Origin: Candidatus Neomarinimicrobiota bacterium
GTDB taxonomy: Bacteria; Fidelibacterota; Marinisomatia; Marinisomatales; S15-B10
NCBI GenBank assembly: GCA_012964825.1
Contig: DTTI01000079.1
Span: 1-60,066 of the forward strand
Direction: 5' to 3'
DNA: 60,066 nt
Shown here: one piece after another, positions 8,901 through 17,146 of the stretch
Position numbering within the stretch: the stretch's first letter is position 1
How the letters are laid out: each line of letters begins with the position of its first letter
Notes under the pieces: model-generated
What the model was told of the DNA's origin: nothing
Seen by the model: the letters and a program-made list of their open reading frames with translations, nothing else
Database searches by the model: none
Position numbers and translations under genes: made by a program

Positions 8901-10634
8901 ATGCAATTGAAAAGAGTTTATTATAGTTTCATCTTCTCGCTCCTACTGATTAACAGTTGTGCCAAGAATAGTTTTGGATTTTATACCTATGAGGGGGTTG
9001 CTGGGGAGAATACTGAGGAGGCCGTTGGAAAGAATGGCGTTGTGTCGTCTGTTCACCCTCTTGCTTCTGAAGTTGGAATCAATATTCTCAAAGCCGGTGG
9101 TAATGCTGTTGATGCAGCCATCGCTACAGGCTTGGCTCTTGGTGTTGTTGATCAGGCGAACTGTGGTTTAGGTGGCGGCGCATTCATTGTTATCCGTCTT
9201 GCTGATGGCACAGTGCACACATTAGATGGTCGAGAAATGGCCCCCTCACGAGCCCATCGTGACATGTATATCAAAGATGGGAAAGTTGATTCGGAATTGA
9301 GCAGGCGCGGCCCATTGGCAGTGGGTGTCCCTGGTGTGCCTGCAGCTTACTTGAAAGCACTTGAACTGGCCGGAACAATGTCTTTGAAAAAAGTGATCGA
9401 ACCTGCCACAGCTATAGCCCGGAACGGATTTGTGCTGGATGAGGCATATGTCAACCGATACAAAGGTGCGGCGGAAAATCTTAAAAAAGATCCAGGGTCA
9501 GCAGAGGTCTATTTTAATGCTGACGGTTCAGAGCTTCAGATGAAACAGCTCTTCAAACAACCTCTTTTGGCTGAGACTTATGACAAATTTGCTGAAAATG
9601 GTCTGGACTATTTTTATAGAGGTGAATTTGCTGAGCAGGTGGGTCAGTTCATGGAAAATAACGGTGGTCTCATAACCGAAGAAGATATGGCGAATTACAG
9701 GGTTGTAGAGAGAGAACCCATCCATGGTACGTACAAAGATTATGAGGTTTTTGGCATGGGACCTCCCAGTTCCGGAGGGATCCATGTGGTCCAGATTTTG
9801 AATATGATTGAAGCTTCCGGCGTGTTGGATAACAAATCTGCATGGGACGAAGAAAGTATTTTCTTGGTTGCAAAGTTCATGGACAAAGCGTTCAAAGATC
9901 GTGCTGAACATCTTGGTGATGCTGACTTCCATCCAGTTCCGATTGACCGGCTTATAAGTAAAGATTATGCTCAGACGCTCGTAAATGAAGTGATGGCTGT
10001 TGCCTCAGTTGAACCTCGGGATGAAAAATATTCATTAGCCTACGGTGAAGGGCATACCACTAATTTTGCCATCATTGATAAATGGGGGAATGCTGTGGCC
10101 ATCAACCACACGGTGAACCTCACTTACGGTGCCCAGGTAACAGTTCCCGGGACGGGTGTCGCTCTCAACTCCGAAATGGATGATTTTAGTGCTCAACCGG
10201 GCGTACCCAACTCTTTTGGACTGATCGGAGCCGAGGCCAATGCTGTTGCTGCGGGTAAGCGGCCTTTATCCAGTATGTCACCCACAATTGTGGTTAAAGA
10301 TGGTAAGCCTGTGATGATTCTCGGTGGCGCCGGAGGCCCCAGAATTATTACAGCTGTGCTCCATACAATTTTAGGCGTGCTGGACTTTGACCTATCTGTG
10401 GGAAAAGCACTATCCTTACCCCGTTTTCATCATCAGTATCGTCCTGATGCTCTCTTTGTGGAAACTCACATGCCAGATGACCACAAGTCTGCCATGACTA
10501 ATAGAGGTTACAAAGTTATGGACAGGGGCGGACTGGGTACGGTCAGAGCCATCGCTTGGAGCGAAAAGCATCAGACTTACGTTGGTGCGGCGGACCCGAG
10601 ATCACGTAATGGTGTTGGGGCGAAAGCCTACTGA
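8901..10634 (+). CDS. ggt: Gamma-glutamyltransferase (lipoprotein)
   Basis: Autoprocessing N-terminal nucleophile hydrolase that cleaves gamma-glutamyl bonds such as those of glutathione and passes the glutamyl group to water or amino acids. Lipoprotein signal ending LLINSC (Cys20) places it in the periplasm or on the outer membrane. The small subunit should begin at Thr386 in GHTTNFA, the autocatalytic cleavage site and nucleophile. Other family motifs: GGNAVDAAIATGLAL, GLGGGAFIV, PSSGGIHVVQ, RPLSSMSPTIV and GGAGGPRIITAV. 577 residues is the usual length. TGAGGAA lies just before ATG 8901. It closes the peptide-scavenging block. Confidence 0.95.
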   Translation: MQLKRVYYSFIFSLLLINSCAKNSFGFYTYEGVAGENTEEAVGKNGVVSSVHPLASEVGINILKAGGNAVDAAIATGLALGVVDQANCGLGGGAFIVIRLADGTVHTLDGREMAPSRAHRDMYIKDGKVDSELSRRGPLAVGVPGVPAAYLKALELAGTMSLKKVIEPATAIARNGFVLDEAYVNRYKGAAENLKKDPGSAEVYFNADGSELQMKQLFKQPLLAETYDKFAENGLDYFYRGEFAEQVGQFMENNGGLITEEDMANYRVVEREPIHGTYKDYEVFGMGPPSSGGIHVVQILNMIEASGVLDNKSAWDEESIFLVAKFMDKAFKDRAEHLGDADFHPVPIDRLISKDYAQTLVNEVMAVASVEPRDEKYSLAYGEGHTTNFAIIDKWGNAVAINHTVNLTYGAQVTVPGTGVALNSEMDDFSAQPGVPNSFGLIGAEANAVAAGKRPLSSMSPTIVVKDGKPVMILGGAGGPRIITAVLHTILGVLDFDLSVGKALSLPRFHHQYRPDALFVETHMPDDHKSAMTNRGYKVMDRGGLGTVRAIAWSEKHQTYVGAADPRSRNGVGAKAY

Positions 10635-10884
10635 ACAGCCATAATACGTGTTAATCCTTTGTTTCTTATAGCAGAAAGGGCATCCTTATAATTCAGGGAT
10701 TAATGAGCTACCCTGACTAACCTATCATTATACTCTTTCACAGTGCTGATTGGTGGAAACGAAGTTGATGCCGATTCCGGCGGAATGGACATCAACACGA
10801 ATTTCATTGTCTCCGAAATATGGTCATAATTACAGTCCCATCTGGCAGTTGGGCAGATCGCGCTTAAACTCCTCGGAACCGCCA

Positions 10885-12675
10885 TCACACCAATACCTGA
10901 TTAGCAATATGCTGCGGTACGAAGATCGTTACTTCCAGGAGCTGCTGGGCATAAGCTTTACCCTGAGGATCGATGCGCAGACTGGCCATTCCACCGCCGC
11001 CCAGGGAATTTTTCAGTAGAAAATTAAGTCCGTTAATTCCGGGAACATCCCAGCGTTGAACAGGTCCTTTAAGCACATGGGAAAAATATTCCGCCACTGT
11101 CTCCGGACTCAATCCGGCACGGATATAAGGGAAAAATTCTGCCTGTCTTGCGATAACTCCAATGTTAGCATGGTCACCCTTATCCCCACTACGGGCATAG
11201 GCCAATTTTACAAGAGGGACCTCTGTAACTGGTTCCTGGATACTATGTTGTACTGTTGTTGCGGGTTCTGTGTCATTAGCATTGTATCCGCCTTTCGTTG
11301 GAATGTCAACCTGTAGACTTTGTCCGTTTAAATCCAGTTGAACAGTGACCATTTTTTTTGGTAGGAGAAATGAAAACAATCGAATGGAAGGGGATACCGA
11401 GGGTCGTCCACCCAAATAATTCATCACACCAGCGGTCATACCTGTTGAAGATTGAGCAATTTCACGAGAGAGCAAAATTAGAGCTTCCTTTACATCATGG
11501 GTGGCCATCAATCGAAGGACAACTTCTCGTGACTGCTTTGTGTTTTGCTGCGGCCCATAAATGGAGTCTGTCCCAAGAACAGAAACACATGTATCTTTAA
11601 ATTCAGGCAAGCCTTGTTCTTTAAACATGCGGCTGGTCTTTTTTAGAATTGCATTTGCAATTAGTTCTGCTTTTTCTGTTGCATCTTTGCCACCAATGAC
11701 AATTGTAGCAGCAACGCGATAACCATCCATATAAGTAGCTGATACTTTATACGTATCTGTAGGTGACAAACCTATTGCTCCATGCACCAGAACGCGATCG
11801 GGGCCAATTTCTTCGATGGTTACACCAGTAAAATCACAGACCACATCTGGAAGGATATAGGCCCCCGGGTCTCCAATCTCATACAAAAATTGTTCAGCCA
11901 CAGATCCAAAAGTGACAAGACCACCGGTCCCTTCCGGTTTGGTGACGATGAAATCACCATTGGCTTGCACTTCCACGATGGGGAAGCCCATGTTGTCAAA
12001 TCCTTCCACCAGATGCCAATCTGTAAAATTGCCACCTGTACACTGGGCACCGCATTCAATAATATGACCGGCTAAACTACCGGCTGCCAACAAGTCATAG
12101 TCCTGCACAGTCCAACCAAATTCATGCATGAGTGGCCCTAGAACTAAGGCACTGTCAACACACCGTCCCGTGATGACCATATCTGCACCTTCAGCCAAGG
12201 CTAGCTGAATGCCTGAGGCTCCGAGGTAGGCATTCATGCTGAGGATGTTTTCTGGCAGGTAATTGTTGCTTTCTAATTCAGTAACTTTCAGCTCACGCAG
12301 TGTCTGCTCCTGATCTGTTAGGTCATCACCGTAAACAAGGGCTATGTTTAGTTTCAAACCAGCTTTCTCAGCCTCAGCCAGTATTGAAGATCGACAGGAT
12401 TTAAGATTGATACCCCCGGCATTACTGATCACTCTAATTTCCTGTTCCTTTATTTCTTTCAAAAGCGGACCAATTTGTTTTATGAAATCCCCGGCATAAC
12501 CCATTTCAGGATTCTTCATTTTTGCGCCAGCCAAAATGGACATGGTTACTTCTGCGAGGAAATCGCATACCAGGTAATCCAGTTTCCCCTTTTCCACCAA
12601 TTGGCTTGCAGCAGTGGCAGTATCGCCCCAAAAGGCAGAAGAGCAGCCAATCCTTACTTTTTTATGATTGCTCAT
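10885..12675 (-). CDS. AtuA family protein (DUF1446, acyclic terpene utilisation-like)
   Basis: Member of the AtuA/DUF1446 family, named from terpene catabolism in Pseudomonas; the biochemical role is not well defined. Residues 1-450 are the DUF1446 domain (RIGCSSAFWGDT, YLVCDFLAEVTMSIL, ISNAGGINLKSC, ADMVITGRCVDSALVLGPL). A second C-terminal domain, often a separate protein in other bacteria, contains AYARSGDKGDHANIGVIAR. ATG 12675 is preferred over the TTG at 12678 because AAAGGAT lies about 9 bases upstream. It starts 14 bases after the FadJ-like stop, so the two form an operon and probably act in the same acyl-CoA pathway (inference). The 250 bases downstream (10635-10884) hold no convincing gene. 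Confidence 0.88.
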   Translation of the reverse strand: MSNHKKVRIGCSSAFWGDTATAASQLVEKGKLDYLVCDFLAEVTMSILAGAKMKNPEMGYAGDFIKQIGPLLKEIKEQEIRVISNAGGINLKSCRSSILAEAEKAGLKLNIALVYGDDLTDQEQTLRELKVTELESNNYLPENILSMNAYLGASGIQLALAEGADMVITGRCVDSALVLGPLMHEFGWTVQDYDLLAAGSLAGHIIECGAQCTGGNFTDWHLVEGFDNMGFPIVEVQANGDFIVTKPEGTGGLVTFGSVAEQFLYEIGDPGAYILPDVVCDFTGVTIEEIGPDRVLVHGAIGLSPTDTYKVSATYMDGYRVAATIVIGGKDATEKAELIANAILKKTSRMFKEQGLPEFKDTCVSVLGTDSIYGPQQNTKQSREVVLRLMATHDVKEALILLSREIAQSSTGMTAGVMNYLGGRPSVSPSIRLFSFLLPKKMVTVQLDLNGQSLQVDIPTKGGYNANDTEPATTVQHSIQEPVTEVPLVKLAYARSGDKGDHANIGVIARQAEFFPYIRAGLSPETVAEYFSHVLKGPVQRWDVPGINGLNFLLKNSLGGGGMASLRIDPQGKAYAQQLLEVTIFVPQHIANQVLV

Positions 12676-12689
12676 CAATTGTTATCCTT

Positions 12690-14819
12690 TTAAAAAGTTT
12701 GTCCTTTTTCCGCCATTTCTAAAAGCAATTTCGGTGGAGCAAAGCGACCACCATATTTTTTTGCCAGTTCCTGAGCTCGATCGCGAAAGGTAGCAACACC
12801 GTAATCATTGACAAACTGCAGGGTACCGCCCTTGAAAGAGGGAAAACCCCAACCAAAAATACTGCCAATATTGGCGTCAGCTACAGAAGTGAGTACACTC
12901 TCCTCATAGCATCGGATAGTTTCCACCACCTGGGAGAAATGAAAACGGTCGATCATTTCTTCCTGAGATAAGGGATTTTTGACAACTGGGAAGTGCTTTT
13001 CCAGGTCCGGCCACAGGAATTTATTGCCATCATCTGGATACTCATAAAAACCGCCGCCGCCAGCCCGACCGGTTCGTCTGGCTTCTTTGGTCATAAAATC
13101 GATTACCTGATCCCAGGGTCCTGTGGGCAATTCCTTGCCCTCTGTTTTCAGGTCTCGCCAAGTCTGGTCACGGATGTGTGCCGCCAGTCCAATATTAATT
13201 TCATCAATGACGGCTAAAGGCCCTACAGGATATCCTGCCTGTCTGCCAGCATCTTCTATTGCCTGGGGATGATTTCCTTCAACCAAAAGTGTCATTCCTT
13301 CACCCGTATAGCGTTCAAAAACGCGGGAGGTATAAAAGCCTCGGCTGTCATTCACTACAATGGGAATTTTCCGGATTTTAAGTGCATAATCAAAAGCCTT
13401 TGCCAGGGTAGCCGGGCTGGTTTTTTCACCCTTAATGATCTCTACCAGTTTCATTTTATGCACTGGTGAAAAGAAGTGTATCCCGATGAAACTTTCCGGT
13501 CTGGAGGATTTTTCAGAAAGACTGGTAATAGGTATGGTGGACGTGTTGGAAGCGAAAACACCAGTATGAGCCATAATACTCTCTGTCTGATTGGTCACCT
13601 TGCCTTTTAGTTCACGATCCTCGAAGACCGCTTCAATAATCAGGTCACAACCATCCAGTTTGTTATAATCATCCGTAGCAGTGATCCGACCCAATACTTC
13701 ATCCATTTTCTCGCTGGTAAGCAGACCTCGTTTTAATCCGCCCTCAAGGATCAATTTTATACGGGTAAATCCTTTTTCGGCATTATCCTGGTTTGCATCG
13801 GTCATGACCACTTCTATGCCAGCCAAGGCAGTAACATAGGCAATTCCATGTCCCATAAGACCGGCACCCAATACACCTACTTTTGATGTAGTTGTGGCCT
13901 TTATCTCGGTAGGCCGGCTGGCACCAGAATTGATCTCATTCAACTGAAACCAAAAAGCATTCATCATATTTTTGGATACTTTGCCAGTGGTTAGCTGTAC
14001 AAAATACTTGGATTCGATTCGGCTGGCTTTTTCAAAGTTAACCAATGAGCCTTCAGATAAAGTACTCAGGATCGCTTCCGGCGCCGGGTAATTACCTCTG
14101 GTTTTATTGCGAAGTATGGCCAACGCTCTGGCAAGCATCTGTGCTACTTTAGGGTTCTGAGCCGTCCCTCCAGGCATTTTATATCCTTTCCGATCCCATG
14201 GTTGTTCGTGTTCCGGGTTAACAAGTATCCATTCCCGAGCTTTGGACATCATTTCCTCAGGATTTCTTGCCAGTTCATCGACGAGACCTGATTCTAATGC
14301 TGCCGAAGGACTAATCTGTTTTCCCTCTACTAAAAAAGGAACCGCTTCTTTTATCCCTATCATCCGGGGCAACCGGGTAACGCCACCACCACCAGGCAGA
14401 ATGCCTAGAGTTACTTCTGGAAAACCAAATTTAGTTTTTGGTTTATCTAAAACAATTCTATGGTGACAGCAGAAAGCAAGTTCAATACCACCGCCCAGGG
14501 CTGTGCCGTTTATAGCGGCAACAACCGGTTTGCCTAGCGTTTCCAGACGGCGTGTGATTGCTTTCCCGCTTTCAACCAGTTCAAAACATACCTGAGGATC
14601 ATCCTGACGGTAAAGCATTCCCAGATCAGCGCCGGCAAGAAATGTTTTTTTACCGGAAGTAACAATGACCCCGGCCAACGATGGTTCCTGCTCCAGTTTT
14701 TTCACCATCTCCAAGAGTGAGAGGGAATATTCCTCGTTGATGAGATTGGCCGAACGGCCCGGCATATCCATGGTCAGGGTTACAATATTGTGCTCATCCT
14801 TGTGATATGTAAATGCCAT
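12690..14819 (-). CDS. Enoyl-CoA hydratase / 3-hydroxyacyl-CoA dehydrogenase fusion (FadJ/FadB-like)
   Basis: Bifunctional beta-oxidation enzyme: hydrates 2-enoyl-CoA, then oxidises the 3-hydroxyacyl-CoA with NAD. The N-terminal crotonase domain shows LAGADLGML (oxyanion hole), GTALGGGIELAFCCHH with Glu113, and FPEVTLGILPGGGG with Glu135, matching the two catalytic glutamates of FadB. The NAD-binding GVLGAGLMGHGIAY follows at about 315-328, then SNTSTIPIT, the catalytic His in IGIHFFSPVHKMKLVEI, and NDSRGFYTSR. 709 residues, complete. GAGGAA lies upstream of ATG 14819. Cotranscribed with the AtuA-like gene. No thiolase or acyl-CoA dehydrogenase is present in the window. Confidence 0.95.
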   Translation of the reverse strand: MAFTYHKDEHNIVTLTMDMPGRSANLINEEYSLSLLEMVKKLEQEPSLAGVIVTSGKKTFLAGADLGMLYRQDDPQVCFELVESGKAITRRLETLGKPVVAAINGTALGGGIELAFCCHHRIVLDKPKTKFGFPEVTLGILPGGGGVTRLPRMIGIKEAVPFLVEGKQISPSAALESGLVDELARNPEEMMSKAREWILVNPEHEQPWDRKGYKMPGGTAQNPKVAQMLARALAILRNKTRGNYPAPEAILSTLSEGSLVNFEKASRIESKYFVQLTTGKVSKNMMNAFWFQLNEINSGASRPTEIKATTTSKVGVLGAGLMGHGIAYVTALAGIEVVMTDANQDNAEKGFTRIKLILEGGLKRGLLTSEKMDEVLGRITATDDYNKLDGCDLIIEAVFEDRELKGKVTNQTESIMAHTGVFASNTSTIPITSLSEKSSRPESFIGIHFFSPVHKMKLVEIIKGEKTSPATLAKAFDYALKIRKIPIVVNDSRGFYTSRVFERYTGEGMTLLVEGNHPQAIEDAGRQAGYPVGPLAVIDEINIGLAAHIRDQTWRDLKTEGKELPTGPWDQVIDFMTKEARRTGRAGGGGFYEYPDDGNKFLWPDLEKHFPVVKNPLSQEEMIDRFHFSQVVETIRCYEESVLTSVADANIGSIFGWGFPSFKGGTLQFVNDYGVATFRDRAQELAKKYGGRFAPPKLLLEMAEKGQTF

Positions 14820-14877
14820 ATTTTATTATTTCCTCTTTTCCATTATAAAATGTGAACCATAATTAATTATTATGGAT

Positions 14878-15084
14878 TTATTCCTTACCGTTTGAAATAA
14901 TTTCCCTGAGCTGGTTTACTCTATAAGAGAATTGATTTCTGTCAGAAACAGCTCTTGCGCCTTGCTCATTGATATCGGAGACCAGTATTGATTTAGCACC
15001 TGCTGAATGAAAAGCGATTGCCTTTGTCCTGCCGATATCACTGGCTGCATCAGTGATGACAATACTCTTACCATTTACATCCAT
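14878..15084 (-). pseudogene. Truncated short-chain dehydrogenase (SDR) remnant
   Basis: 68-residue frame that matches only the first third of an SDR: NGKSIVITDAASDIGRTKA aligns with the NAD-binding GKxxxVTGAASGIGRAIA, followed by FHSAGAKSILVSDIN. The glycine-rich motif TGxxxGIG has become TDxxxDIG, losing two essential glycines, and the catalytic Asn-Ser-Tyr-Lys part is absent; after SDIN the similarity fades. It lies immediately upstream of the FadJ-like gene in the same orientation, so it may be the relic of a dehydrogenase of the same pathway. Confidence 0.7.
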
Positions 15085-15196
15085 AACGCAGTCATCATTG
15101 TTGGTTTTTTTCTGTACTGATAATATAGAATTTAGTGGTTAACCTTAAAAGGTGTTGGCGTCAAAGCTTACTGATGTTTAAGATGTCATCTAGCTC

Positions 15197-15385
15197 ATGG
15201 CAAAGAAAAGAAAGAAGAAAAAAGGTAAAGAAAAAAGTTTTTCTCCAACATCCTTTAAGAAATCGTTGAGACAGTCAACCCACCCAATTCCCTCTAAAAA
15301 AGTTGAAGAAACTGACAAGAAGTACGATAGGAAAAAATCGAGGGATGATGAGGAAAAAGAGATCGAACGTTCTCTGGAAAAATAA
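15197..15385 (+). CDS. Small lysine-rich hypothetical protein
   Basis: 62-residue frame starting MAKKRKKKKGKEKSF, extremely basic and low in complexity, ending in an alternating charged stretch. No domain recognised and no clear Shine-Dalgarno before ATG 15197. It is not antisense to any other gene, which favours it being real; low complexity argues for caution. Could be a small nucleic-acid-binding protein, but that is only a guess from charge. Confidence 0.4.
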   Translation: MAKKRKKKKGKEKSFSPTSFKKSLRQSTHPIPSKKVEETDKKYDRKKSRDDEEKEIERSLEK

Positions 15386-15387
15386 AC

Positions 15388-16449
15388 TCAGTTAGAGATA
15401 AAAAGACGGTCTAACAGATTCGTCAGTGGGTCGTAATCCAGCCCTTGCCCTATATATCGCTCCCCTGCTTGATCCTGAATGATCAGTTCATAGTGAAGAT
15501 GAGCACCTTTCCGATTTCCTTTCGCACCATCACTCGTACCGCTATTGCCCACCTTCCCGATTATCTGGCCACGTTCGACAGTGGTACCCACAGTAATGCC
15601 GTCAGCTATCTCCGACATGTGGGCATAGATCGAAATAAGCCTTTTCCCTTCCACGAGTTCAATGCCGTGATCAAGGAAAACGGCTTGTCCAAAGAGGATA
15701 TGTTCAAAAATGTCAGACGGAGTTCTTCCGATCTTAGCGGCTTTTTCAAGTAATGATTCTCTAAACTCGTTCGTTACCTCGGAATAATTCAGATCAGCGC
15801 GGATGACCACGCCGTCCGCCACCGCTCGGATTTGAGAACTGAAAGGCGCTGGGAAATCGATGCCGCGATGGGTTCCACTTCGGTAAGTGCGGGGAGCGTT
15901 GGGGATAAGGTTGGAACGCTTGGGGTACGAAACTCCGGGACACGGCTCCAAAAGAAGACCATCGGGCAGATAATCAAAACTGTCTTTCGATTCCAGGTCA
16001 GGGTTCACAGCGCCTACAGATGTGAATGAAATTGTGTTGGCATTTGCTGCCAGACTGGTTGCATAAAAGGCTATCCTGTCTCTATCAAGGACAAAAGTGA
16101 GATTTATGACTGACCCTTCATATGTTAACGAGTGGGGACGGTAAGGGAGATTTTCTCCTCTTGAAAAATGGGTGGCTATCTTATCAATAACTGAGTCGTA
16201 TGTGACCTCCGTTAGGAATCTTGAGTAATCAATCCCATTTGCCGCCTCTGTCAAGACATTTGTCATGAGATTTTCATCCATGTTTGCACCGAAGGGAATA
16301 TGGAATGAGACCGTATCAACGTCAGTTGAACGGTGGAAAGCTACCCCGGTTGGTTCTTCACTAGGCCCCGAGGATGGTACTGTCGGGACACACCCGGCCC
16401 ACAGCCCTAGGAGCATCAGGATTGACTGTTTTGAAGAAAGGAGTTTAAT
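15388..16449 (-). CDS. M23-family metallopeptidase lipoprotein
   Basis: Predicted cell-wall endopeptidase anchored as a lipoprotein. The C-terminal LytM domain shows THRGIDFPAP (His and Asp zinc ligands; His183 and Asp187 counted from ATG 16416), IYAHMSEI and GAHLHYEL (HxH). The N-terminal 150 residues are not recognised. The first ATG (16416) gives only MLLGLWAGC, too short and uncharged for a signal peptide. The frame continues upstream to an ATT at 16449-16447, giving (M)KLLSSKQSILMLLGLWAGC, a textbook lipoprotein signal, and this ATT overlaps the aroQ stop by one base (ATTAA). I therefore extend the gene to 16449; the start is uncertain, the peptidase call is not. Confidence 0.85.
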   Translation of the reverse strand: MKLLSSKQSILMLLGLWAGCVPTVPSSGPSEEPTGVAFHRSTDVDTVSFHIPFGANMDENLMTNVLTEAANGIDYSRFLTEVTYDSVIDKIATHFSRGENLPYRPHSLTYEGSVINLTFVLDRDRIAFYATSLAANANTISFTSVGAVNPDLESKDSFDYLPDGLLLEPCPGVSYPKRSNLIPNAPRTYRSGTHRGIDFPAPFSSQIRAVADGVVIRADLNYSEVTNEFRESLLEKAAKIGRTPSDIFEHILFGQAVFLDHGIELVEGKRLISIYAHMSEIADGITVGTTVERGQIIGKVGNSGTSDGAKGNRKGAHLHYELIIQDQAGERYIGQGLDYDPLTNLLDRLFISN

Positions 16450-16882
16450 TGCTCGATAAATGTGCTGTGAGGAGATTCAGCGCCTTGGCGTAAGCTTTAA
16501 TGGGCGGTCCCGTCTCTGTTGAGATACATGACTCTGAAATGATGGATGAGGCACCGAAGTTCGACGGATCATAGTCTGAGCTGAAGTGAACTTCCACAGT
16601 AAGAAACTGGCACAGCTGGATTGTATCAAGAAGATCAAAACCGCTCCGAGCCCAAGCTCCGGGTGAAATGAGACACCCGTCTGCCCAGTTCCTATTTCGC
16701 TGTAAAAAGGTCATAGCTTTAGAAATATCGTGAGTTTGGAAGATTTTTAGTGTCACCTCTTTTTGACATGCCTCACGCCGGAGAGCTGTGTTGATTTTGT
16801 CCAGGGTGACGTGTTCACCTATAGAAGAAGCACGAACACCAATGAGGTTCATATTGGGACCATGGAGGACTAGAATATTCAT
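16445..16882 (-). CDS. Divergent type II 3-dehydroquinate dehydratase-like protein
   Basis: 145 residues, the normal size of AroQ, opening with ILVLHGPNMNLIGVR (family: INGPNLNLLGxR) and keeping SPGAWARSG, VEVHFSS and a C-terminal YAKAL helix. Key positions differ: the catalytic Tyr expected in the REPxxYG segment is missing (RASSIGEH), the Asn of NPGA is Ser73, and the QSNHEG loop reads QTHDIS. His99 is retained. By family knowledge this should abolish or strongly change dehydratase activity, so it may be a paralogue with another role rather than the shikimate enzyme. Upstream of, and overlapping, the M23 gene. Confidence 0.75.
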   Translation of the reverse strand: MNILVLHGPNMNLIGVRASSIGEHVTLDKINTALRREACQKEVTLKIFQTHDISKAMTFLQRNRNWADGCLISPGAWARSGFDLLDTIQLCQFLTVEVHFSSDYDPSNFGASSIISESCISTETGPPIKAYAKALNLLTAHLSSN

Positions 16883-17009
16883 TTTCTCTTCAGCTTTTCG
16901 GTTGCCGCCCTATAAGTGCAAGGGTAAATTCATAAGCCAAATTTAAGCGGTTTGGGGTGAATGAGTTAACAATGAACATAACGGGCGAAGTGTGAGACGG
17001 ATTCCCATT

Positions 17010-17038
17010 TTAATAATCGGAGTCTGTCCTTTTATAAT
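17010..17038 (+). promoter_or_regulatory. Promoter for the carAB leader
   Basis: Perfect -10 TATAAT at 17033-17038 with TTAATA at 17010-17015, spacing 17. It lies in the intergenic region between the divergent aroQ-like gene and carA, and would start a transcript near 17045, about 100 bases before carA. Confidence 0.55.
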
Positions 17039-17075
17039 GGTAAGCTAAACCGTGTTGAGTGTGTTTTGCAACTAT

Positions 17076-17102
17076 GAGCCCCATTGTTGGGGCTCTTTTT
17101 TT
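17076..17102 (+). terminator. Intrinsic terminator in the carAB leader (possible attenuator)
   Basis: Perfect 8-bp stem GAGCCCCA (17076-17083) / TGGGGCTC (17088-17095), 4-base loop TTGT, followed by seven Ts (17096-17102). It is oriented for plus-strand transcription, yet the only upstream gene is on the minus strand. The sole visible source of a transcript is the promoter at 17010-17038, so the hairpin would end a roughly 60-base leader 45 bases before carA. This is the layout of transcription attenuation. Confidence 0.8.
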
Positions 17103-17146
17103 ATGTGGTCCAAATATCACTCAGTTGTAGTTAAGGTAGATTTTCA

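Noticed and set aside
10635-10884. Minus-strand patch reading NEIRVDVHSAGIG, reminiscent of the release-factor region before GGQ
   Set aside because: Only about 20 residues, stops on both sides, and the GGQ itself is absent; too little to claim a pseudogene.
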